From the NCBI GenBank assembly GCA_003235785.1, contig QJYE01000065.1, forward strand, positions 1 to 9,258: a DNA stretch of 9,258 nt. The letters are read 5' to 3'. Of the stretch, positions 1-6,123 are shown piece after piece. Numbering within the stretch: the first letter of the stretch is position 1; each line of letters opens with the position of its first letter. The DNA is from Nitrospirota bacterium (GTDB lineage: Bacteria; Nitrospirota; Nitrospiria; Nitrospirales; UBA8639). The notes under the pieces were generated by a model, which ran no database searches, was not told the origin of the DNA, and saw nothing but the letters and a program-made list of their open reading frames with translations. The translations under genes were made by a program, and so were the position numbers.

Positions 1-1
1 G

Positions 2-343
2 GAATGCACAACCAGCAATATTTTTTTCATCAAGAATCAGCGCTTATATACTCCGGCAGTGGCATGTGGAATTTTGGAAGGTATTACCCGGGAGGTGGTG
101 TTGGAATTAGCCAATGAGCAAGGCCTGAAAATTGAAGAGGGACGTTTTACGATGGAGCACGTACTTCAGGCCGATGAGTGCTTTATAACTAATACCGGAA
201 TTGAAATTATGGCTGTCTCGAAAATTGGGGATTGTCTGATTGGGCAGGGGAAGAGAGGCTTACTGACGGGTGAGCTTGAAAAGGGGTTTCAAGAGAATCT
301 TGATCGGTATTTGGGCCCTTGCTTAACAGCCTTGGATGCGTAG
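2..343 (+). CDS. PLP fold-type IV (class IV) aminotransferase/lyase, C-terminal part, 5' end cut by window
   Basis: The open frame enters from the left edge and ends at TAG 341-343, giving the last 113 residues. The first visible residues (ECTTSNIFFIK, then TPAVACGILEGITREVVLELA) match the class IV aminotransferase pattern in which a conserved Glu and the E-x-(T/S)-S-N-I-F segment lie near the PLP, followed by T-P-x(4)-G-I-L-x-G-I-T-R. Later TNTGIEIMAV and GKRGLLTGEL correspond to the second active-site loop and the 'GkxGpiT' segment. Family members are aminodeoxychorismate lyase (PabC, folate), D-amino acid aminotransferase and branched-chain aminotransferase (IlvE). The PLP lysine and the substrate-specificity region lie outside the window, so I do not choose between them. 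The gene converges on nadB with 61 bp between stop codons. That gap holds one arm of an inverted heptamer repeat. The frame clearly extends upstream of GTG 59, which is internal. Confidence 0.85.
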   Translation, partial: ECTTSNIFFIKNQRLYTPAVACGILEGITREVVLELANEQGLKIEEGRFTMEHVLQADECFITNTGIEIMAVSKIGDCLIGQGKRGLLTGELEKGFQENLDRYLGPCLTALDA

Positions 344-351
344 TGCCTGAA

Positions 352-447
352 GTGAAAAGGGAGAGGTGAAAAGCAAGGAGTATAGAGTGGGGAAGAAGTT
401 CGGGTCATAATGTTGCTTCACTCTCGCTTCTCACTTTCCCCTTTTCA
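352..447. repeat. Inverted pair of degenerate purine-rich heptamer tracts at convergent gene ends (element A)
   Basis: Read in sevens from 352, the + strand gives GTGAAAA, GGGAGAG, GTGAAAA, GCAAGGA, GTATAGA, GTGGGGA. On the opposite strand from 447 it gives TTGAAAA-type, GGGGAAA, GTGAGAA, GCGAGAG units. The two tracts face each other: TGAAAAGGG (353-361) pairs perfectly with 439-447, and GTGAAAAGC (366-374) pairs 8 of 9 with 426-434. The result is a long imperfect stem with a loop of about 40-50 bases between the stops of the aminotransferase and nadB. It could act as a bidirectional terminator or be a mobile or slippage-derived repeat. The right arm lies inside the nadB coding region. Confidence 0.6.
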
Positions 448-2045
448 ATTTTTAGTTGACATCGGCTATGTGTTTTCCATTTCAAGCCTTTATAGAATGG
501 AAAATCTTCGCGATAATGAGCCCCCACACTATTGGTTCGCCAAAGAGCTGCTTCGGTGACACAGAGCCCCACCTGAATCATGTTTTGTGTTTCTAGTCCA
601 GTCCGGTTGAACGGAGGCACTTGGAGCTTGTGACACCATTGTTGCAGTTGCTCAAGGGCTTTCTGCAAAGAATCCGCTGTTCGTATGAGCCCAACCTTGG
701 TCCACATTAAACGGCGCAGAGAATTTCTGAGCTTTTCAATGTCCTGCTCGGTCATCTTCCGTTTCCCTGTTGAAGGGCGTTTGTACGAGGCGCTTGAAAG
801 GCCTGCCGGGGGCGAACAGGTTGTGGCATGGTGAGCCGCAGCCTGTGCGGCTCGTAATCCAAAGACCAATCCTTCCAATAATGAATTGCTTCCCAGTCTA
901 TTGGCTCCATGGACGCCTGAGCAGGCGGCTTCTCCGGCAGCAAAGAGTCCGCGAAGGCTTGATGTGCCGTGGAGATCGGTCTTGACGCCACCCATGAAAT
1001 AATGCGCGCTAGGTGAGACTGGAATCCATTCCTCGGTGATATCAATGTCATATCGTAGGCAGGTGGAATAGATCGTTGGGAACCGTTCTTTTAAAAACGT
1101 GGCGCCGAGATGCGTGACATCTAAATAGACGTGACGGGCTTTAGTGCGTTGCATTTCTGCCCAAATCGCACGAGAGACGATGTCTCGTGGTGCCAGTTCT
1201 TGGTGGCGATCATAGTGTTTCATAAACCGTTCACATCGATTATTTCGGAGAATTCCTCCTTCGCCACGTAGTGCTTCTGAAAGGAGGAAGGGAGGGCTCG
1301 ATGGGAGATACAACGAGGTGGGATGAAATTGGACGAATTCCATATCTTCCAGAATGGCTCCGGATCGAAAAGCCATGGCGATGCCATCGCCAGTGGCATT
1401 GGGCGGGTTGGTCGTGCGTGCGTAGACCTGCCCGGCTCCTCCAGTCACCAGAAGGACAGCTGAAGCCAAAATGGTTTGACAGGTTCCTGCCAGTTCATTG
1501 AGGACTATGGCTCCACAACACCGACCGTCATGAACCAACAACTCGACTCCAAAATGATTCCCTAGCCACGTCAGGTTTTTAAGGTCTTGAGCTTTGGCAC
1601 TTAAGGCTCGAACCATTTCACTTCCGGTGGCATCCCCGCCTGCTCGCAAAACGCGGTGGCGGCTATGTGCGCCTTCTTTGGTAAAGGCCAGCTTGCCGTC
1701 GATGGTGTCAAATTTCGCGCCCCATTCAATGAGTTCATGAATGCGGGAGGGGCCTTCTTCGACTAAAATTTTCGTGGCAGGACGGGAGCACAGTTGATGT
1801 CCGGCTTTAATGGTATCAGTGAAGTGGAGGTCGACGTCGTCTTCTTCGCTCAGAGCCACAGCGACACCCCCTTGGGCGTAAAACGAGTTATTTTCTTGTG
1901 GCCCTCCCTTCGCGACCATGGTGACGTGCCCGTGTCGGCAAAGTTCCAGTGCCGCCCGAAGCCCTGCTACGCCTGCGCCAATAATAAGGAAGTCTGTCGA
2001 GCGTATTTGACCGTTCATGAGTGTTTGTGGAGAGAAAGAAGCCAT
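405..2045 (-). CDS. nadB: L-aspartate oxidase NadB
   Basis: This FAD flavoprotein oxidises L-aspartate to iminoaspartate, the first step of de novo NAD synthesis; NadA then uses the product. Its 546 residues match the family's usual ~540. Visible signatures are the Rossmann motif IIGAGVAGL (residues 21-29), SFYAQGGVAVAL (54-65), HSRHRVLRAGGDATG (127-141), FVQFHPTSLY (237-246, active-site His241), EALRGEGG (257-264), Arg287 in APRDIVSRA, SAHYFMGGV (346-354) and GANRLGSNSLLEG (380-392). A less conserved linker (about 403-430) precedes the helical C-terminal domain. No strong ribosome-binding site precedes ATG 2045 or the alternative ATG 2018 (Met10), so the start is uncertain by nine residues. 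It lies 40 bp after the lipoprotein gene, so the two are probably co-transcribed. The last ~13 residues (EKGKVRSESEATL) are encoded by one arm of the heptamer repeat and may be a late extension. Confidence 0.96.
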   Translation of the reverse strand: MASFSPQTLMNGQIRSTDFLIIGAGVAGLRAALELCRHGHVTMVAKGGPQENNSFYAQGGVAVALSEEDDVDLHFTDTIKAGHQLCSRPATKILVEEGPSRIHELIEWGAKFDTIDGKLAFTKEGAHSRHRVLRAGGDATGSEMVRALSAKAQDLKNLTWLGNHFGVELLVHDGRCCGAIVLNELAGTCQTILASAVLLVTGGAGQVYARTTNPPNATGDGIAMAFRSGAILEDMEFVQFHPTSLYLPSSPPFLLSEALRGEGGILRNNRCERFMKHYDRHQELAPRDIVSRAIWAEMQRTKARHVYLDVTHLGATFLKERFPTIYSTCLRYDIDITEEWIPVSPSAHYFMGGVKTDLHGTSSLRGLFAAGEAACSGVHGANRLGSNSLLEGLVFGLRAAQAAAHHATTCSPPAGLSSASYKRPSTGKRKMTEQDIEKLRNSLRRLMWTKVGLIRTADSLQKALEQLQQWCHKLQVPPFNRTGLETQNMIQVGLCVTEAALWRTNSVGAHYREDFPFYKGLKWKTHSRCQLKIEKGKVRSESEATL

Positions 2046-2085
2046 TGTTAGGATGGAGAGTGGTTCGAGTGCGAAGAGGAAATCA

Positions 2086-2577
2086 TTAAGAGGGGAGGTT
2101 CAGGCGGGACGTGATGCCGAATGGCAGATCGCCTTCCACCCCGCGAAGGAGAATGACCTGCGTGCCACTCCACAAAAGAACGCCGTGACCTCTGGATTCG
2201 ACGTGGGACTCCTTGGCAGATCGTTGCCACGTGCCTTGCCAGGAGATGAACGCGGAAATGCTGCTCTCGTTAATGACCAGACGATCAATCGTGAGATCAA
2301 CCTGAATAGTGGCAAAGTTCTCAAAGTCTTGCTGTACCTTGGCTTCTAATATTCCCAGTTGTTCCAAGGGCAAAAGGAGTTCATGGAAAGCCGTCATATC
2401 TTTCTTGACATAAGCTGTTTCGAGTGTTTTGATGGCTTGGACTACTCGTTGAAATCGAGCATGATCTTCTGGATATTTTGGCGTTTTTGTTGAGCAACCC
2501 GTCCCCCCTAGGCTTACCCCTCCGAATACGACGAGAAGTGCCCATATCCCAAGGCTTGTGATTGGATTAGTCCTCAT
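2086..2577 (-). CDS. Small predicted lipoprotein of unknown function, upstream of nadB
   Basis: The 163-aa product starts with a short basic n-region (MRT), a hydrophobic core (residues 8-21) and a cysteine at 28 in LGGTGC, followed by polar residues. This resembles a signal peptidase II site, though the -3 residue is Gly rather than the usual Leu, so lipidation is likely but not certain. The mature part has two helical stretches (about 38-85: ARFQRVVQAIKTLETAYVKK, then LLPLEQLGILEAKVQQDF) followed by alternating beta-like segments (IQVDLTIDRLVI, SISAFISWQGTW, GHGVLLWSG, VILLRGVEGD). That order resembles NTF2/SnoaL-like folds; this is inference from pattern only. It is 40 bp upstream of nadB on the same strand. 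A sigma70-like promoter lies immediately upstream. I do not recognise the family, and a metabolic link to NadB should not be assumed. Confidence 0.75.
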   Translation of the reverse strand: MRTNPITSLGIWALLVVFGGVSLGGTGCSTKTPKYPEDHARFQRVVQAIKTLETAYVKKDMTAFHELLLPLEQLGILEAKVQQDFENFATIQVDLTIDRLVINESSISAFISWQGTWQRSAKESHVESRGHGVLLWSGTQVILLRGVEGDLPFGITSRLNLPS

Positions 2578-2585
2578 GACGCCCT

Positions 2586-2615
2586 ATAATGGAGAAGGGC
2601 ACGGTAAAGGGTCAA
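2586..2615 (-). promoter_or_regulatory. Possible sigma70-type promoter for the lipoprotein-nadB unit
   Basis: On the minus strand TTGACC (2615-2610, 5 of 6 to the -35 consensus) is followed after 18 bases by CATTAT (2591-2586, 4 of 6 to -10). The resulting transcript would start within a few bases of the ATG at 2577, so the leader would be very short, consistent with the weak ribosome-binding site there. This is a pattern match only. Confidence 0.35.
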
Positions 2616-2634
2616 GAGTATTTCACGAAAGATG

Positions 2635-2664
2635 GTGACTCTTGGGTGCAAGAGCGGGTATGAT
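2635..2664 (+). promoter_or_regulatory. Possible promoter upstream of the 31-codon basic protein gene
   Basis: GTGACT (2635-2640) and TATGAT (2659-2664, 5 of 6) are separated by 18 bases. A perfect -35 hexamer, TTGACA (2677-2682), sits just downstream but lacks a good -10 at 16-18 bases (nearest ATAGGA/TAGGAA). Either could drive the downstream + strand genes, leaving a leader of about 100-140 bases. Pattern match only. Confidence 0.3.
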
Positions 2665-2806
2665 ACTTTGTTTTCCTTGACACTTTTCTTGGCCCCATGA
2701 TAGGAAGACCGGCTGTTCTTTTGGTTTATTTGTTCAAGAGAACTACGGTACGTGTGGCTGTGTTGTTTTGTGGCGTAATAATACTTTAACCCAGGAATCT
2801 ATTTTT

Positions 2807-2902
2807 ATGTCGAGTGTGGTCAAAAAGCGGCGGAAGAAGATGCGTAAGCATAAACATAAAAAACTTCGTCGCCGCATGAAATTCGCCAAACGCCGTAATT
2901 AA
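2807..2902 (+). CDS. AURKAIP1/COX24-domain mini-protein (bS22/mS38-like small-subunit ribosomal protein)
   Basis: ATG 2807 to TAA 2900-2902 encodes 31 residues, of which 18 are Lys or Arg and two His. The start MSSVVKKRRKKMRKHKHKK followed by LRRR is the AURKAIP1/COX24 signature (S-S-V-x-K-K-R-R-K-K-M-x-K-H-K-H-x-K). In mitochondria this domain is mitoribosomal protein mS38 (AURKAIP1/Cox24). A bacterial counterpart was identified in mycobacterial ribosomes and called bS22; it is unrelated to E. coli Sra. Such proteins sit on small-subunit rRNA near the decoding region, so a ribosomal role is inferred. AGGA (2793-2796) lies 10 bases before the ATG. The gene is followed after 34 bp by a 73-aa hypothetical on the same strand. 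It is short enough for automated callers to miss. The signature makes the identification strong despite the size. Confidence 0.88.
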   Translation: MSSVVKKRRKKMRKHKHKKLRRRMKFAKRRN

Positions 2903-2936
2903 CTGTATCTGGCAGCAGGGATAGGGGGGCAGGTTC

Positions 2937-3158
2937 ATGACCCAGGGGAAAAAAACTCGCATTCGGGTACGTTCCTCACTCTCTACCTACGTCGGGGAAC
3001 TTCTTATTCCTCCGATGCGCAACAGAATTTCCGATGTGTTAAATGATGAATCGGTCATTTTTTTGAATTTGACCGATGTCGTCATTGATGACACACAGCA
3101 TTCGGATTTTGTTGCCCTCAATAAAATGCAAATTGAATCAGTTGTTCAAATCGAATGA
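2937..3158 (+). CDS. Conserved-looking 73-aa protein of unknown function
   Basis: The start is supported by a strong Shine-Dalgarno run, AGGGGGG (2923-2929), 7 bases before ATG 2937. The product begins with a basic segment (GKKTRIRVRSS) and then shows alternating beta-type stretches: STYVGELLIP, then RNRISDVLNDESVIFLNLTDVVID, then DFVALNKMQIESVVQIE. There is no signal peptide or membrane segment, so it is probably cytoplasmic. The pattern of a short strand, P-P-M-R-N-R-(I/V)-S-D-V-L-N and a closing I-E-S-V looks like a compact beta-barrel-like domain with possible nucleic acid or ligand binding, but I cannot assign it. It follows the bS22-like gene by 34 bp and precedes the ABC exporter by 108 bp. 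The first pair may be co-transcribed. Confidence 0.75.
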   Translation: MTQGKKTRIRVRSSLSTYVGELLIPPMRNRISDVLNDESVIFLNLTDVVIDDTQHSDFVALNKMQIESVVQIE

Positions 3159-3266
3159 CGGTTCAATTTGTGTTTCCCGCCCGGTTTCCCTTTTTGAGTG
3201 GTTGCACGTAATTTCACAAAAAAACATCTTTTTTATCTCTCGTTCGCGTAGCGGTGTGAAATCAAT

Positions 3267-5033
3267 ATGAATCAGTGGTCTCGGTTTCTGCCTTTTCTTC
3301 GCCCTCAGATGTTGACGATGGCCTGTGCCGGCGTGGCCGTTATGGGGGTCGCGGCCTGTAATCTGATCCTGATCAGAATGGCCGGATCTTTATGGGATTT
3401 GATCACCGTGCAAAAAGATCTTCAGCAACTCACCACGATGGTGTGGCTGTTTATCGCACTAGTGGTTGGGCAAGGTGTGTTGTCGATGGGCCATAGTTAT
3501 ATGACCGCCTTGGCTTCTCAGCATGTGATGGCTGATTTTCGTACGCATGTGTTTTCCCATCTGCATCGGCTCTCCCTCAAATTCTTTGCCAAGCGACGCA
3601 CCGGGGAATTGATTTCCCGTCTCATGAACGATGTGGGCGTCATTCAACATCTCCTCACGGAAACTCCCATGGATGCCCTCAAGCATTTGGTTACCATTAT
3701 CGGCGGCGTGGGTTTTCTTTTGGTGATGAATTGGCGCTTGTGTTTGCTGATTCTCATTCTTCTCCCTTTGTTGGCACTGGTGGCGCGGATTTTTGGGAAG
3801 CGATTAAAAGCGCTTTCCATGAAAATTCAAGACCAAACCGCCCAGGTGACCACGCTCATTGAAGAAGTGGTCTCAGGTATTCGGGAGGTGAAATCATTTG
3901 TCCAAGGTCAACGAGAGGAAACCAGGTTTCGTTTGGGTATTGAAGGGCTTTTAGCCACAACCATGGAGCGAACGGCCGTCTTGGCAGTCTTTGTCCCGGT
4001 CATTACCTTTTTCACCTTTGTGATGGCGATTGGAGTGTTGTGGTATGGAGGCAAGCAGGTCATTGAAGGGCAGTTATCTCCCGGTGAACTCTTTGCTTTC
4101 GTCCTGTTTGCAGGAATTCTCATTGGGCCGTTCGGATCGGCTGCGCGGATTTTTACTCAAGTGAAAGAAGTTCAAGGCGCCATGACTCGAGTGTTCGAAC
4201 TCCTGGATACGCCGTTTGATATTCAAGATAGTCCAGATTCCCGGTCTTTAGTGCCGATTCGTGGGGATGTTCAGTTTGATGAGGTGCAATTCGCCTATGA
4301 AGAGCGCCCCCCCGTCTTGGAATACGTGTCTTTTTCAATTAAGGCTGGAGAATGTGTGGCACTTGTCGGGCCGACTGGGGCCGGGAAAACCACGATTATT
4401 AATCTGCTGCATCGTTTTTATGATCCCACGAAGGGGCGAGTGCTTATTGATGGCCACGACGTAAGAGCCATTCAATTGGACAGTTTATATGGTCAACTCG
4501 CGTTGGTTCCTCAAGACACGTTTTTGTTTGGCGGCACCATCATGGACAATATTCGATACGGCCGCTGGGATGCCTCCGAAGCTGAAATCCTTGAAGCTAG
4601 TCAACGTGCTAATGCGCATGAATTTATTCAAGATCTACCTGCACGATATGAAACGGTTTTGGGGGAAAAGGGCGTGAATCTATCTGGTGGACAACGCCAA
4701 CGGGTGGCCATTGCCCGGGCCTTGCTAAAAGATCCCAAGATCCTCATTCTTGATGAGGCCACGTCCGCGTTGGATAGTCAGTCAGAATCGCTTGTACAGG
4801 AAGCGTTAATCGAACTCATGAAGGGGCGAACAACCTTGATGATTGCTCACCGTTTTTCTTCAATACAGCGGGCCGATCGAATTCTTGTGCTGCATAAAGG
4901 AAGGATTGTTGAGGAAGGCCGACACGAGGTATTGCTAGAAAAACGCGGGCTCTACCACCGCTTGTATACGTTGCGGGAAGTCGAAGGAATGGCCGACCTC
5001 CCCCAAGATCTAGGGGGAGAAGATTTTTCTTAA
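3267..5033 (+). CDS. MsbA-like ABC exporter, fused transmembrane and ATPase domains
   Basis: The 588-aa half-transporter presumably works as an inner-membrane homodimer. The N-terminal type IV exporter membrane domain (about 1-320) has six hydrophobic segments and the conserved coupling stretch FFAKRRTGELISRLMNDVGV. The nucleotide-binding domain (about 335-570) is complete: Walker A GPTGAGKTT (368-376), Q-loop Gln416 in VPQDTFLF, signature LSGGQRQ (472-478), Walker B ILILDEAT (492-499, catalytic Glu497), D-loop SALD (500-503) and switch His528. Closest in style are MsbA (lipid A flippase) and other lipid or multidrug exporters; substrate cannot be read from sequence. The start follows an in-frame stop at 3249 and has no strong ribosome-binding site. 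A short acidic tail ends the protein. It is convergent with the secreted-protein gene, 42 bp apart, with no clear terminator seen. Confidence 0.93.
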   Translation: MNQWSRFLPFLRPQMLTMACAGVAVMGVAACNLILIRMAGSLWDLITVQKDLQQLTTMVWLFIALVVGQGVLSMGHSYMTALASQHVMADFRTHVFSHLHRLSLKFFAKRRTGELISRLMNDVGVIQHLLTETPMDALKHLVTIIGGVGFLLVMNWRLCLLILILLPLLALVARIFGKRLKALSMKIQDQTAQVTTLIEEVVSGIREVKSFVQGQREETRFRLGIEGLLATTMERTAVLAVFVPVITFFTFVMAIGVLWYGGKQVIEGQLSPGELFAFVLFAGILIGPFGSAARIFTQVKEVQGAMTRVFELLDTPFDIQDSPDSRSLVPIRGDVQFDEVQFAYEERPPVLEYVSFSIKAGECVALVGPTGAGKTTIINLLHRFYDPTKGRVLIDGHDVRAIQLDSLYGQLALVPQDTFLFGGTIMDNIRYGRWDASEAEILEASQRANAHEFIQDLPARYETVLGEKGVNLSGGQRQRVAIARALLKDPKILILDEATSALDSQSESLVQEALIELMKGRTTLMIAHRFSSIQRADRILVLHKGRIVEEGRHEVLLEKRGLYHRLYTLREVEGMADLPQDLGGEDFS

Positions 5034-5075
5034 GCTCAGAGGTCTATCATCGTGTCCAAATGCGTGGGGCGTAGC

Positions 5076-5741
5076 CTAAGGAATCGTTGAGAAATCTGCT
5101 GGAATATTGATTAAGGTGCCATCTGGGAAAAAAACAGCAAATGTACCTGGTGCTTGGGGGTCAAAGTCCGCATAGGCAAATCGCGCTGTAAAACGAGAAC
5201 GAAAGCTGGGGGTGGGCCCAGGATTTTTTCGGCCACGTTCTGCAGGACCAATATCCACTGGGCGAACCATGAGGTTGCCTTGTTGGAGTGCTATTTCCGC
5301 CCCTTCGGCAAAAAACTCCTCTTCGCCACACAATCGTACTTCCACTTCGAGGTAAGGCATGTCCAAAATTTCTTGGATTTTGGCTTCTGGCATGCGAATG
5401 TCTTGTTTGTTCCGTTTGGACTCTGCGGCTTCGCGACGGCCGAAGTACCCTAACCAATAACGGCGAGTTCGCAAAATAGCATGGGCCCCACAGGGATCGA
5501 CTTCAGGATTCGCTCCGACTCGAACAATTTTTTCCGAGGCCTTCATCACTGCCGCCACATCTTCAACGGAGTCTGCGGTTTCCATGGTTTGGCGACCCGC
5601 CGCGAGGGCTTTATTGGCTTCTTCCATACTCAAAGACAAATCAATCGCATATGAAACAGAGGGTAGGCTGAGGACACCCAGACCCATAAACACGAAAAGG
5701 GAAAATGAGAGGCGAAGGAACGATGAAAAGGCAATACCCAT
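5076..5741 (-). CDS. Secreted protein of unknown function
   Basis: ATG 5741 is preferred because AAGGAG (minus strand, 5754-5749) lies 7 bases upstream; the longer frame from 5768 would put this site inside the gene. The 221-aa product opens with a classical Sec signal peptide: a hydrophobic core around residues 9-25 and likely cleavage after VSYA (about residue 32), giving a mature protein starting IDLSLS. Next come a helical region (EEANKALAAGRQTMETADSVE to about residue 65), a Cys in DPCGAHAILRTRRYWLGYFGR, another Cys in EVRLCGEEEFF, and a C-terminal beta-type end (GTFAVFFPDGTLINIPADF). The two cysteines may pair in the periplasm. I know no family for it. It is transcribed divergently from the methyltransferase and has its own promoter candidate. 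Confidence 0.8.
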   Translation of the reverse strand: MGIAFSSFLRLSFSLFVFMGLGVLSLPSVSYAIDLSLSMEEANKALAAGRQTMETADSVEDVAAVMKASEKIVRVGANPEVDPCGAHAILRTRRYWLGYFGRREAAESKRNKQDIRMPEAKIQEILDMPYLEVEVRLCGEEEFFAEGAEIALQQGNLMVRPVDIGPAERGRKNPGPTPSFRSRFTARFAYADFDPQAPGTFAVFFPDGTLINIPADFSTIP

Positions 5742-5794
5742 GTGGGATCTCCTTAAGAGCGATGACACATACCAAGGGAAAAGACAATGCCGGA

Positions 5795-5823
5795 ATTGTA
5801 GAGAAGCCTCTGAATGTTTGCAA
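5795..5823 (-). promoter_or_regulatory. Likely sigma70-type promoter for the secreted-protein gene
   Basis: On the minus strand TTGCAA (5823-5818, 4 of 6) and TACAAT (5800-5795, 5 of 6) are spaced by exactly 17 bases. Transcription would begin near 5788, giving a leader of about 45 bases that contains the AAGGAG site. Pattern match, but spacing and context both fit. Confidence 0.5.
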
Positions 5824-5934
5824 TCCCTTGTAGCATCGTACCGGGTGGTGTTTGTGTTTGCCAGGCTCTCGTGTCAAATATGAGGTTCGTTGGTCAGAAT
5901 TTTTTTTAAATGAGAGACTTGTGGCGATCAATAG

Positions 5935-5963
5935 TTGACTCCCTCTTTCTACTTCGGTAGATT
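5935..5963 (+). promoter_or_regulatory. Likely sigma70-type promoter for the methyltransferase gene
   Basis: TTGACT (5935-5940, 5 of 6) and TAGATT (5958-5963, 4 of 6) are spaced by 17 bases. The start site would be near 5970, giving a leader of about 150 bases before ATG 6124, long for a bacterial mRNA. Confidence 0.45.
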
Positions 5964-6123
5964 AGCTTCCCTTTAGGTTAAGTAGGTGAGCCGTTCCCAG
6001 GCCGGCACAAAAATCTGGGTTCTCGCCATCGTTTATCATCCCCTGTTTCAACGAATTTGATGCTAATAATTCAATGGTCTTCGAAGAGGTGTGGATTGAG
6101 TAGGGCACCACTAGGGAGGACGT

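Larger units (their letters stand above)
5742..6123. other. 382-bp divergent intergenic region between secreted-protein and methyltransferase genes
   Basis: No coding signal survives inspection on either strand. The region holds one promoter candidate facing each way (5795-5823 leftward, 5935-5963 rightward), an A/T-rich patch at 5898-5912, and an approximately 150-base untranslated stretch before the methyltransferase. In that stretch a weak inverted repeat CCCAG/CTGGG flanks about 6000-6020. I recognise no riboswitch class in it. Confidence 0.6.

Noticed and set aside
344..450. Heptamer tract as a CRISPR array
   Set aside because: Units are 7 bases with no spacers of regular length and no cas genes nearby.
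3159..3266. Promoter for the ABC exporter (TTGCAC at 3202-3207)
   Set aside because: The best -10 at 17 bases is CATTCT-like with only three matches, and TTTTAT lies 23 bases away; too weak to annotate.
5034..5075. Terminator or heptamer element between the ABC exporter and secreted-protein genes
   Set aside because: The 42 bases show neither a clear stem followed by a T-run nor in-phase purine heptamers.
5742..5768. Nine extra N-terminal residues on the secreted protein (ATG 5768)
   Set aside because: AAGGAG at 5754-5749 sits 7 bases before ATG 5741, and the signal peptide is complete from that start.
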